A stretch of DNA of 64,000 bases from Sphingomonas_B tabacisoli (lineage in GTDB: Bacteria; Pseudomonadota; Alphaproteobacteria; Sphingomonadales; Sphingomonadaceae), in contig NZ_JBHUDY010000002.1 of NCBI RefSeq assembly GCF_042678385.1, positions 496,001 to 560,000 of the forward strand. The letters are read 5' to 3'. Position 1 is the first letter of the stretch. Every line of letters begins with the position of its first letter. Positions 25,064 through 32,780 of this stretch are shown here, piece after piece. Position numbers and translations under genes: made by a program. The notes under the pieces are model-generated. The model ran no database searches and was not told where the DNA came from. It worked only from the letters and a program-made list of their open reading frames with translations.

Positions 25064-26290
25064 TCAGGCGATCGCCCCCTTTTCCTTCAGCTGCTCGATC
25101 CGGTCCCATTCGAGCCCCATTTCCATGAGCACGAGCTCGGTATGCTCGGAAGCTTCCGGTGAGCGAGTCGTCTCGACCGGCTTGCCATCGAACTGGATCG
25201 GGCCCCGGACGAGCTTCAGTGGCTTGCCGCCGGCCGACGGCTCGACCTCGACGATCATGTCGTTGGCGAGCGCCTGCTCGTCAGTCAGCAATTCGCGGAA
25301 GCTCTGGATCGGCGCCCATTGGCCGGAATAGGTCTTCAGGTGCTCCCGCCAGTAATCGAACGGCCTGGCGGCGAAGGCCTTGACGAGGATGTCGCTCGCA
25401 GCGCCGGCATTCTCAAATAGGGCGCGTGGTTCCGAAAAGCGCGGATCTTCGGCCGCCTCAGGGCTCCCGACATGTTCGAAGAGACTGCGGATGTGCCCGG
25501 TTGGAGAAATCGTGCACAGATTAATCGTGCCGCCATCGGCCGTCTGGTAATTTCCCATGAAGGGGTTGCGTGCCGCGCCGCCTGAGCCCGGCATGACGTT
25601 GCGAGACAACACGTCGGTCTCGGCCACTTGCGCCACCATCGCGCCGGCCGCCCACCATGCCGTACTCAGCAATGAGACGTCGACCTCGATCGCTTCCCCG
25701 GTGCGCTCGCGGTGCAGGAGCGCGGCGGAAATCCCGCCGGCGATGAACATGCCGCCGATCGAGTCGCCGAAGGCAGGAATGCCTTGCCCGAGCGGGCCGG
25801 GCAGCTCTTCGGGCGTCATGGAATAGGCAATGCCGCTGCGGCCCCAGAAACAGGTGCTGTCGAAGCCGCCGACCTCGCGCTCCGGGCCCTTTTCTCCAAG
25901 CGCGCTGCCGCGGGCATAGATGATGTTGGGATTGGCCGCGCGTATGTGCTCGAGGTCGAAGCGATGCTTCTGCCGCTGTTGCGGAAGGTAGTTGGTCAGG
26001 AAGACGTCCGCCGTCTTCGCGAGTTCGTACAGGACTTCCTGGCCCTCCGGCTCCGACACGTCGATGCCGACGCTGCGCTTGCCGCGGTTGGGATGCTCGA
26101 ACAGCGTGTGTCGGTCGGGGTCAAGCGTGACGCCGGCCATGTTGAGGAAGCCCCGCTGCGTGTCGCCGCGGACCGGATGCTCGACCTTGATCACGTCGGC
26201 GCCCCAATCTGCGAGGATTGCTCCAGCAGCGGGCACGAACGTGAACTGCGCCACCTCGAGCACCCGAATGCCCTTCATCACTTGCGTCAT
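25064..26290 (-). CDS. CaiB/BaiF family (class III) CoA-transferase
   Basis: A 408-residue class III CoA-transferase. It has the N-terminal MKGIRVLEVAQF and DWGADVIKVEHPVRGD, the RGKRSVGIDV strand, and the catalytic-Asp region FGDSIGGMFIAGG. It would transfer CoA between acyl-CoA donors and a free acid; the best-known steroid-type relatives act on bile acids and 2-methylacyl-CoAs (racemases are also in this family). The start MTQVMKGIRV at 26290 fits the family; an upstream in-frame extension of 20 residues is not conserved-looking. It heads the operon with the ligase and faces an SDR across a 192-bp region rich in palindromes. Confidence 0.9.
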   Translation of the reverse strand: MTQVMKGIRVLEVAQFTFVPAAGAILADWGADVIKVEHPVRGDTQRGFLNMAGVTLDPDRHTLFEHPNRGKRSVGIDVSEPEGQEVLYELAKTADVFLTNYLPQQRQKHRFDLEHIRAANPNIIYARGSALGEKGPEREVGGFDSTCFWGRSGIAYSMTPEELPGPLGQGIPAFGDSIGGMFIAGGISAALLHRERTGEAIEVDVSLLSTAWWAAGAMVAQVAETDVLSRNVMPGSGGAARNPFMGNYQTADGGTINLCTISPTGHIRSLFEHVGSPEAAEDPRFSEPRALFENAGAASDILVKAFAARPFDYWREHLKTYSGQWAPIQSFRELLTDEQALANDMIVEVEPSAGGKPLKLVRGPIQFDGKPVETTRSPEASEHTELVLMEMGLEWDRIEQLKEKGAIA

Positions 26291-26363
26291 TGGCTCGTCC
26301 GCTTCCTCTTCCCTTGGCGCTTCGGTTAAGCCTATGCGTCCGGCACGCAAAGACCCCGTACGC

Positions 26364-26385
26364 GCCCATCGCTCGCACGATGGGC
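26364..26385. promoter_or_regulatory. Inverted repeat in divergent promoter region
   Basis: GCCCATCG and CGATGGGC form a perfect 8-bp inverted repeat with a 6-nt spacer, between the CoA-transferase and the SDR gene. It may be an operator or a leader hairpin for the minus-strand transcript. The regulator is not identified. Confidence 0.4.
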
Positions 26386-26412
26386 AGCCAAAACGCTGCG
26401 GCGATATCCCTT

Positions 26413-26430
26413 TGGCTCAGGCTTGAGCCA
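26413..26430. promoter_or_regulatory. 18-bp palindrome in divergent promoter region
   Basis: TGGCTCA-GGCT-TGAGCCA is a perfect 7-4-7 inverted repeat located 53 nt upstream of the SDR start and 123 nt from the CoA-transferase start. Size and symmetry suit a TetR- or MarR-type dimer site. It is a sequence observation; binding is inference. Confidence 0.5.
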
Positions 26431-26482
26431 TGACCGCGCGCGCCCGATAGCGCCGCCAACATGTTTGTGGAGGACTGATTTA

Positions 26483-27274
26483 ATGCAGATCGACTCGACC
26501 GTTTCGGCCGTCGTTACCGGCGGCGCGTCCGGCCTCGGGCTGGCCTCGGCCAAAGCGCTTCGTGCGGCGGGTGCGAAGGTCGCGATCTTCGACCTCAACG
26601 CCGACGCCGGGCGGGCGACGGGCGAAGAGATCGGTGCCACCTTTTGTGAAGTCGACATCCTGTCGGAAGAGAGCGTGGTGAAAGGCTTCGAGCAGGCGCG
26701 CGCCGCCAACGGGCAGGAGCGGGTGCTCGTGCACTGCGCCGTTGCGACGAAGGGCGGAAAGACGGTCAGCTTCGACAAGGCGACTGGCGGCTTCAAACGT
26801 TTTTCGAGCGAGGACTATGAGTTCTCGATCAAGGGCATTCTCGTCGCCAGCTACCGACTGGCGTCGCTATCGGCTCTCGGCATGGCAACGCTCGAGCCGC
26901 TGGAGGACGGCGAGCGTGGCTCGATAATCCTCACCTCCAGCGCCGCCGCCCAGGACGGCCAGGTCGGGCAGATCGCCTATGGCTCGGGCAAGGCTGGTGT
27001 GAATGGTCTTGTGCTGCCGATGGCGCGCGACCTGATGGACCTGGGCATTCGCGTGAATTCGGTGATGCCCGGCATTTTCGCGACGCCGCCAATGCTCAGG
27101 TTCAAGGACATGAACCCGGCAATGTGGGACGGCCTCAATCAGTCGGTTCCGTTCCCGAAGCGGCTGGGCAAGCCGGAAGAGTTCGGCAGCCTGGTGCTGG
27201 AGCTGGTCCGCAACACCTATTTCAATGCCCAGGCTCTGCGCCTGGACGGTGCGATCCGCATGCCGCCGCGTTGA
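26483..27274 (+). CDS. SDR, 3-hydroxyacyl-CoA dehydrogenase type II-like
   Basis: A 263-residue SDR. TGGASGLGLASAKALRAAGA binds the cofactor, and the active site has Ser in LTSSAAAQDGQVG and YGSGK. The overall pattern, with IAYGSGKAGVNGLVLPMARDL and VMPGIFATP, resembles HSD17B10-type 3-hydroxyacyl-CoA dehydrogenases of beta-oxidation. The start at 26483 has GGAGG about 10 nt upstream; the longer in-frame start at 26423 overlaps the palindrome and is rejected. The gene is monocistronic, ending at a strong terminator. Confidence 0.88.
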   Translation: MQIDSTVSAVVTGGASGLGLASAKALRAAGAKVAIFDLNADAGRATGEEIGATFCEVDILSEESVVKGFEQARAANGQERVLVHCAVATKGGKTVSFDKATGGFKRFSSEDYEFSIKGILVASYRLASLSALGMATLEPLEDGERGSIILTSSAAAQDGQVGQIAYGSGKAGVNGLVLPMARDLMDLGIRVNSVMPGIFATPPMLRFKDMNPAMWDGLNQSVPFPKRLGKPEEFGSLVLELVRNTYFNAQALRLDGAIRMPPR

Positions 27275-27300
27275 AATCCCGAGTCCACGATCTCCATGAG

Positions 27301-27334
27301 GCCGGAGCTGCTCCAGCAGCTCCGGCTTTTTTTT
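27301..27334 (+). terminator. Strong intrinsic terminator
   Basis: An 11-bp perfect GC-rich stem (27301-27311 with 27316-27326) closes a TCCA tetraloop and is followed by eight T residues at 27327-27334. It lies 26 bp after the SDR stop and is the clearest Rho-independent terminator in the window. Confidence 0.93.
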
Positions 27335-27345
27335 GTGGCGAGGTC

Positions 27346-27377
27346 TTGAAAGTAAGCAAATGCTAACCTAGCTTAGC
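27346..27377 (+). promoter_or_regulatory. Candidate promoter of the small secreted protein
   Basis: TTGAAA at 27346-27351 and TAGCTT at 27369-27374 are spaced by 17 nt in the AT-richest stretch nearby. The -10 region lies inside a GCTAA-N6-TTAGC palindrome (27362-27377). Spacing fits a sigma-70-type promoter, but the -10 match is weak. Confidence 0.4.
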
Positions 27378-27412
27378 GATTAGACGCTTACTCAACAAAC
27401 AAGGTCGGTATC

Positions 27413-27718
27413 ATGAGCAATCATCTCTCCTTCGCGCTTCTCAGCGGTTTCGCCCTCGCCATCTCATCTCCCGCGGCGGCGGCTCAGTCCGACGCGCCGG
27501 CGGCAGCCGAGAGCGCGCCCGTCAACGCGAAGGCGGGCGACATTCTGTTCGACGCCAATGGTAAGTCGGTTGCGTCCGTTTACAGCGTGGGTAGCCGCGG
27601 CTCCGTCTCGCTGCTGCTGAAGGGAAAGATCGTGTCCGTCCCCGGCAGTTCCCTGTCGCGGGTGAACCATAGGCTGGTGACCAGCCTCGGCAAGAGCGAG
27701 ATCGGCGCCAGCCGCTGA
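27413..27718 (+). CDS. Small secreted hypothetical protein
   Basis: A 101-residue protein with a clear Sec signal peptide: a short N-terminus, the hydrophobic core FALLSGFALAISSPAAAA, and a probable AxA cleavage site near residue 24. The mature part is about 75 residues, with a segment AGDILFDANGKSVASVYSVG and a repeated basic Ser/Val pattern (GSVSLLLKGKIVSVPGSS). The family is not recognised with confidence. It resembles short periplasmic proteins common in sphingomonads (inferred). It has its own promoter and is bracketed by terminators on both sides, so it is transcribed alone. Confidence 0.8.
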   Translation: MSNHLSFALLSGFALAISSPAAAAQSDAPAAAESAPVNAKAGDILFDANGKSVASVYSVGSRGSVSLLLKGKIVSVPGSSLSRVNHRLVTSLGKSEIGASR

Positions 27719-27737
27719 AATCTCTCCGGCAAAGCGG

Positions 27738-27777
27738 GAAAGGGCGGGGTCTGGACGGACGCCGCCCTTTCGCTTTT
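27738..27777 (+). terminator. Intrinsic terminator after the small secreted protein
   Basis: A 10-bp stem, GAAAGGGCGG (27738-27747) with CCGCCCTTTC (27762-27771), and a 14-nt loop, followed by GCTTTTC. It sits between the secreted-protein stop and the convergent MarR stop. The T-run is short, so efficiency is less sure. Confidence 0.7.
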
Positions 27778-28238
27778 CAGCTTTCCACTTGAGCGACGAA
27801 ATCGCGAACTTGGCGATCGGATGTTTCCGTCACGTTGCGATAGATGCGGTTAATAGAGGCAAGCAAAGCCTCCAGCTCTTGCGGCCCCAGGCCCTTGAAT
27901 ATTTCCGCCTCGCGCGCGCGGGCGATCTCACCGATCTTGTCCAGCACCTCGTGCGCCGCGGGCGTCAGGTAAACCTCTCGCGCACGGCGATCCTGGTCTC
28001 GCGAGCGGCGTTCGAGCAGGCCCTCGTTGCAGAGCCGGTCGATCAGCCGGCCAGCCGAGGCCTCCGACATCTCCAGCAACTCGGCGATCGTGCGCTGGGA
28101 GGCACCGGGCTTGCTGCCGACCACGGCAATCATCGACCATTGCGAGCGCGTGATGCCGTGCTGGGCGACACGCCGGTCGAAGTCATTGCGCAGCAGACGG
28201 GTCAGCAGCGTCAGGCGCAAGCCGATGTCCCGCTTCAA
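27777..28238 (-). CDS. MarR family transcriptional regulator (start uncertain)
   Basis: A winged-helix regulator; the frame is open back to 28358. The DNA-binding core has RSQWSMIAVVGSKPGASQRT, MSEASAGRLIDRLCNEGLL and the wing RRSRDQDRRAREVYLT, followed by the dimerisation helices. No ATG is suitably placed. TTG at 28238 is given, which yields MKRDIGLRLTLLTRLL. A near-ideal ribosome-binding site (GGGGAGG, 28264-28270) instead points 7 nt ahead to an ATC codon at 28256, and a GTG at 28358 would overlap the upstream thiolase. It follows the thiolase on the same strand, so it may regulate that gene. Confidence 0.85.
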   Translation of the reverse strand: MKRDIGLRLTLLTRLLRNDFDRRVAQHGITRSQWSMIAVVGSKPGASQRTIAELLEMSEASAGRLIDRLCNEGLLERRSRDQDRRAREVYLTPAAHEVLDKIGEIARAREAEIFKGLGPQELEALLASINRIYRNVTETSDRQVRDFVAQVES

Positions 28239-28320
28239 TTGTTCTTCGCGCTCGATCTCGAATCCTCCCCTTTTTCTATGATAGAACCGCAGGGAGGAAG
28301 CGCGCCAGAAGGCTTTTCGG

Positions 28321-29577
28321 TCAGACGCGCTCGATGATGACGGCGGGTGCCATGCCACCCGCCGCGCACATGGTGATTAGCGCATAGCGTCCGCCGGACC
28401 GCTCCAATTCGTCTAGGGCCGTGCCGATCAGGATTGCGCCGGTCGCGCCGATCGGATGGCCCAGCGCCATCGCACCGCCGTTGATGTTTACCTTGGACCG
28501 GTCGAGATCGAGGTCGCGCACGAATTTTTCGTAAACGACTGCGAACGCTTCATTCACCTCCCAGACATCGATATCGTCTTTGGTGAGGCCGGCTTTCTCC
28601 AGCACCTTCTTGGCCGCAGGCACGGGCGCATTTAGCATCAGCGTCGGGTCGTCGCCGACATTGGCGGTGGCGACGATCCGCGCACGCGGCTTCAGCCCCT
28701 TCTTTTCCGCATAGTCTTTAGACGCGATCAGCAGGGCCGCGGCGCCGTCGACCACCCCCGAAGACGTTCCAACGTGGTGGACGGGCTCGAACTCCAGATC
28801 TGGATATTTCTGCTGGATCAACTGGCGGAAGGTCTTGCCTTCGGGAGCCGAAGGCATGTCGTAGAACATGGCAAAGGCCGGCTTCATCGCGGCGAGCGTC
28901 TCGGCGTTGGTGTCCGGCCGCGGATATTCCTCGCGGTCAAGCACCACATTGCCGTCGTCGTCCAGCACGGGCACGACGGACTTGGCGAAGCGTCCCTCGG
29001 AAATGGCGCGGGCCGCGCGGCGCTGGCTCTCGACGCCGGCTGCTTCAAGCTCGCTGCGCGGAATGCCTTCCATGGCGGCGATAGCGTCGGCGCAGACACC
29101 CTGGTTCGATTGCGGATGGACTTCCTGAAGGCGGGCATTGCCGGTGCCGAGGCCGCTCGGAGCGCCGATATCGGCGGCGCGGAGCTTCATGCCGAAATCG
29201 GTCACGTGGCTCATCATCTCGGTGCCGCCGGCGACGACCAGGTCTTCCATGCCCGACATGACCTGGCCCGCAGCCAGGTTCACCGCCGTAATCCCGCTAC
29301 CGCAGAAGCGGTCCAAAGTGACGCCGCTGGCTTTGATGTCATAACCGGCATCGAGCGCGGCCATCCGGCCCATATCGCCGCCCTGCAAGCCAATCTGCGC
29401 GGAACAGCCCCAGATGATGTCGTCCACTTCCGAGGTGTCGAGATCGTTGCGCTCCTTGAGCGCCTTCAGCACGCTGGCAGCAAGATGCTGCGGATGCATG
29501 TGCGAAAGCGCGCCCTTGCCGAGCTTGCCGATGCTGCGCGGGGTGCGGACGGCGTCGATGATATAGGCTTCGGCCAT
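28321..29577 (-). CDS. Acetyl-CoA acyltransferase (thiolase)
   Basis: A 418-residue classical thiolase. The acyl-accepting Cys is in LDRFCGSGIT, the histidine motif is GGAMALGHPIGATGA, and the second Cys is in ITMCAAGGMAP. All catalytic residues of a degradative or biosynthetic thiolase are therefore present, unlike the Ltp2-like protein at 20171. It would release acetyl- or propionyl-CoA from a 3-oxoacyl-CoA. MarR lies downstream on the same strand, and the gene is divergent from an MFS exporter. Confidence 0.94.
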   Translation of the reverse strand: MAEAYIIDAVRTPRSIGKLGKGALSHMHPQHLAASVLKALKERNDLDTSEVDDIIWGCSAQIGLQGGDMGRMAALDAGYDIKASGVTLDRFCGSGITAVNLAAGQVMSGMEDLVVAGGTEMMSHVTDFGMKLRAADIGAPSGLGTGNARLQEVHPQSNQGVCADAIAAMEGIPRSELEAAGVESQRRAARAISEGRFAKSVVPVLDDDGNVVLDREEYPRPDTNAETLAAMKPAFAMFYDMPSAPEGKTFRQLIQQKYPDLEFEPVHHVGTSSGVVDGAAALLIASKDYAEKKGLKPRARIVATANVGDDPTLMLNAPVPAAKKVLEKAGLTKDDIDVWEVNEAFAVVYEKFVRDLDLDRSKVNINGGAMALGHPIGATGAILIGTALDELERSGGRYALITMCAAGGMAPAVIIERV

Positions 29578-29717
29578 GAGATGTCCCGATCGAATGTGGG
29601 TTGAAGTGTCGCTGGGCGCAATCGCTACGGCGTGTCCATATTAGGGGAAAGCATATCGCGCGAGCGATTCTTCGCCCGTGCGTTGCGCGAGCGGCAGAGC
29701 CGATTAGACCGGCGTTC

Positions 29718-31385
29718 ATGAGCGCGGAGCCTGAGGCGCAACTTCCTGCCGGCGGACGGTTCGCACCTTTGCGTGAGCCGGTCTTCCGCCGCATCTGGTC
29801 GGCGAGCCTTTTCTCCAATTTCGGGCAGCTGATCCTGGGAGTCGGCGCGGCCTGGGAGATGACCCGGCTGAGCGGCTCGCCGGCGATGGTGGCCTTGGTC
29901 CAGTCCGCGATGATGCTGCCGCTGATGCTTGTGGCGATGCCGGCCGGAGCCGCCGCCGACATGTTCGACCGGCGCCGGATCGCGATCGGCGGCCTGTCCT
30001 TTGCGATACTGAGCTCGCTCGCCCTGACCGGGCTCGCCTTTGCGGGCCTGACCAGCCCCGGCGTCTTGCTCGGCTTCTGCGTGTTGATCGGCTCCGGCGT
30101 CGCCTTTTACGGGCCCGCGTGGCAGGCCTCGATCGGGGAGCAAGTCGGGCAGGAGCATCTTCCGGCGGCCGTCGCGCTCGGTACGATCAGCTATAACGTC
30201 GCGCGCAGCTTCGGCCCCGCGGTCGGCGGCGTCATCGTCCTTTTGGCCGGCGCGCAGGCGGCGTTTGCCGTCAATGCGCTCTGCTACGTGCCCTTGCTGC
30301 TCGCGTTCGGGCTCTGGCGTCGGCCCATGTTGCCGTCGCGCCTGCCACCCGAACGCATCGACCGCGCTATCTATGCGGGTGCCCGTTACGCCCGCCACTC
30401 GTCGCCGATTCGCCGGGTCGTGCTTCGCGCGTTCGCCTTCGCCTTGGCGAGCGCGTCGACCAGCGCGCTCGCGCCCCTGATCGCCAAGGACATGCTCGGC
30501 GGTGACGCGGGAACATACGGCCTGCTGCTCGGCGCGACCGGCGTCGGTGCGGTGCTGGGGGCCTTGATTGTCGCAGACGTCCGTGACCGCCTCTCTACGG
30601 AGACGGCGCTGCGCGTGTTCGCGCTGGTGGGCGGGGGCGCGATCGCGGTGATTGCCATCAGCCGCAACGTCGCTGTGACCGGCCTGAGCCTGGCCCTGCT
30701 CGGTGCCGTGAACATCCTCAACATCGCGCTGCTGAATGTCGGCGTGCAGCTGTCGGTGCCACGCTGGGTGACCGCACGCGCCTTGTCGATCTACCAGTCG
30801 GCGCTGACCGGCGGCATCGCGATCGGCGCGGCCGCCTGGGGCGCAGTCGCTGCTAGGGCCGGCCTTCAGGCGACCTTGTTCGCTTCCGCCCTGCTGGTCG
30901 CCGCGACCGCTGCGCTGGGCTTCGTCGCTAGGCTGGCGGAGCCTGACGAGGACGGGCTGGATACCGTTGATCTGGGCGAAGACCCGCAACTCGCGCTGCC
31001 GGTGACGATGCGTTCGGGACCGGTCACGATAGAAATCGATTATTGCGTGGACCCGTCCTGCGCCCGCGAATTCTACGATGCCATGCGGGCGGTGCGCCGC
31101 ACTCGGCTGCGCAATGGCGGCTTCGATTGGTCGATCGCGCGCAATCTCGCCGATCCCGCTATCTGGACAGAGCGTTATAGCTGCTCCACCTGGGGCGACT
31201 ATCTGAGGATACGCGCTCGCTTCACCCAAGCCGACTTGGCGGCGCAGGCTGCAGCGGATGCCTTCATGCTGCCGGGGTGCCGTCATGTCGTGCGGCGCTG
31301 CCTGGAGCGGCCATTCGGCTCGGTCCGCTGGCGGCAGGACTCTCCGGACACGCATCAGGATACTGGCGGGATCATTGCCCCATGA
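29718..31385 (+). CDS. MFS transporter (MFS_3 / EntS type) with C-terminal soluble domain
   Basis: A 555-residue protein. Residues about 20-410 hold 10-12 hydrophobic segments with the MFS signature region AADMFDRRRIAIGG between TM2 and TM3, typical of the MFS_3 exporter group. After about residue 415 comes a soluble domain of roughly 140 residues (VTIEIDYCVDPSCAREFYDAM, then WTERYSCSTWGDYLRIRARF). It resembles an antibiotic-biosynthesis-monooxygenase-like alpha/beta barrel. Start ATG 29718 places a short cytoplasmic tail before TM1. The next gene starts in its stop (ATGA at 31382-31385). It may export a pathway intermediate or toxic substrate (inference). Confidence 0.87.
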   Translation: MSAEPEAQLPAGGRFAPLREPVFRRIWSASLFSNFGQLILGVGAAWEMTRLSGSPAMVALVQSAMMLPLMLVAMPAGAAADMFDRRRIAIGGLSFAILSSLALTGLAFAGLTSPGVLLGFCVLIGSGVAFYGPAWQASIGEQVGQEHLPAAVALGTISYNVARSFGPAVGGVIVLLAGAQAAFAVNALCYVPLLLAFGLWRRPMLPSRLPPERIDRAIYAGARYARHSSPIRRVVLRAFAFALASASTSALAPLIAKDMLGGDAGTYGLLLGATGVGAVLGALIVADVRDRLSTETALRVFALVGGGAIAVIAISRNVAVTGLSLALLGAVNILNIALLNVGVQLSVPRWVTARALSIYQSALTGGIAIGAAAWGAVAARAGLQATLFASALLVAATAALGFVARLAEPDEDGLDTVDLGEDPQLALPVTMRSGPVTIEIDYCVDPSCAREFYDAMRAVRRTRLRNGGFDWSIARNLADPAIWTERYSCSTWGDYLRIRARFTQADLAAQAAADAFMLPGCRHVVRRCLERPFGSVRWRQDSPDTHQDTGGIIAP

Positions 31386-32422
31386 CTGACGACCGAAAGC
31401 TGCGCGTGGTACAATGGGCGACGGGCAATATCGGCCTGCGGTCGCTGAAGGCGATCATCGAGCACCCGAGGATGGAGTTGGCCGGCCTGTGGGTGAACTC
31501 GACCGACAAGATCGGGCGGGACGCCGGCGCATTGTGCGGGCTCGCCGACACGGGGATCAAGGCGACGAACGCCGTCGACGAGATTGTCGCACTCGATGCC
31601 GACTGCGTCGTGCACATGCCCCAGGGAACCGATATCGACCTGCTGTGCCGGCTCCTCGCGTCGGGCAAGAACGTCGTGACGACGCGCGATGACTTTCATC
31701 ATCCGCCTTTGCTCCCGTCGAACGTGCGCCAGAGAGTGGAGATGGCATGCCGTGAGGGGAGCGCCTCGCTCTACAGCACGGGCGTCAGCCCCGGCTTCGT
31801 TACCGAAGCCCTCACCGTTCCGCTGCTGTCGCTTTCGCGCCGCCTCGATTGCCTTACGATCGACGAGTTTGGAGACGTGTCCACCCGCGCGTCACCGGAA
31901 ATGATCTTCGGCATCATGGGCTTTGGCGAGGAGAAGCTCGACTTCGATCCCCGCCGGCTCGATCATTTGAAAGCCAATTTCGGGTCTTCGCTTGCGCAGG
32001 TCGCAGCAGCCGCAGGGATTTCGGTCGAACGCTGGAACGCGTTCGGCGAGTTCGGCACGGCACGGCAGCGGACGGAAATCGCCGCCGGCTGGCTCGAAGC
32101 CGGCACGGTCGCAGCGCAGCGGATCACGATCGAGGGGCTGCGCGACGGGCGGCCGGTGCTGCGTTTCCGTGCCAACTGGTATTGCACGCGCGACATCGAG
32201 CCGGCCGGGTGGGACTTGCGTGCATCGGGTTGGCGCATCGTCGTCGAGGGCGATACCCCGCTCGAGGTCGCCATCTCGTTCCCAGTCGAGCCTGAGGCTT
32301 ATGCCGCCTTTACGCCGGGACTTACCGCGCATCGGGCGGTCAACTCCGTGGCGGCCGTTTGCGCCGCGCCGCCGGGCATTCGAACGACAGTCGATCTGCC
32401 GCAGATCGTTGCACGCCTCTGA
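31382..32422 (+). CDS. Dihydrodipicolinate reductase-like NAD(P)-dependent dehydrogenase
   Basis: A 346-residue Rossmann protein that begins VVQWATGNIGLRSLKAIIEHP, matching the DapB-like group that also contains 2,4-diaminopentanoate dehydrogenase. A following segment, HMPQGTDIDLLCRLLASGKN, closes the cofactor domain; the C-terminal domain differs from true DapB and is substrate-specific. The role is unknown; in catabolic clusters such proteins occur often without biochemical assignment. It is coupled to the MFS gene and followed, after 113 bp, by the lipoyl-domain protein. Confidence 0.8.
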   Translation: MTDDRKLRVVQWATGNIGLRSLKAIIEHPRMELAGLWVNSTDKIGRDAGALCGLADTGIKATNAVDEIVALDADCVVHMPQGTDIDLLCRLLASGKNVVTTRDDFHHPPLLPSNVRQRVEMACREGSASLYSTGVSPGFVTEALTVPLLSLSRRLDCLTIDEFGDVSTRASPEMIFGIMGFGEEKLDFDPRRLDHLKANFGSSLAQVAAAAGISVERWNAFGEFGTARQRTEIAAGWLEAGTVAAQRITIEGLRDGRPVLRFRANWYCTRDIEPAGWDLRASGWRIVVEGDTPLEVAISFPVEPEAYAAFTPGLTAHRAVNSVAAVCAAPPGIRTTVDLPQIVARL

Positions 32423-32535
32423 TCGGGCTTCATCGTCGCAACGATATCGGCGGCGGCACGCGGTTATGAGTTTGATCCGACGGGTGGCGGCGATAGCAGG
32501 GATGGCGACGTCAACTTAGCTGAAATCGGAACTCA

Positions 32536-32766
32536 ATGGCCACGGATATCCTTCTTCCCAAGCTCGGCTTCTCGATGACCGAGGGCCAGATTGCAGAGTG
32601 GCTCGCCGCCGATGGCGCGACTGTTTCGGAAGGGGATCCGCTCTATCTGCTCGAAGCCGACAAATCGACCAACGAGGTCGAGTCCCCCGCGAGCGGCACG
32701 CTGCGCATCCTGAGCGAAGCCGGCGAAACCTATGAGGTCGGAACGCTTCTCGGCCGCATCGAATAG
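32536..32766 (+). CDS. Free-standing lipoyl/biotinyl-attachment domain protein
   Basis: A 76-residue single-domain protein. It has the lipoyl fold with LPKLGFSMTEGQIAEWL at the start and the modification hairpin EADKSTNEVESPASG, where Lys is the expected lipoylation site. There is no E1/E3-binding or acyltransferase domain, so it is not a full E2 component. It could act as a mobile carrier, like an H-protein, for the E1 alpha/beta pair encoded 7 kb away (39738-41710) or for another partner. The next gene starts 14 bp downstream. Confidence 0.88.
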   Translation: MATDILLPKLGFSMTEGQIAEWLAADGATVSEGDPLYLLEADKSTNEVESPASGTLRILSEAGETYEVGTLLGRIE

Positions 32767-32780
32767 GCAGTAGCCAGGCG

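Noticed and set aside
29625..31355. A 576-residue antisense frame opposite the MFS gene
   Set aside because: It is rich in Gln, Arg, Asp and His with no recognisable domain, the usual look of an antisense frame in GC-rich coding DNA.
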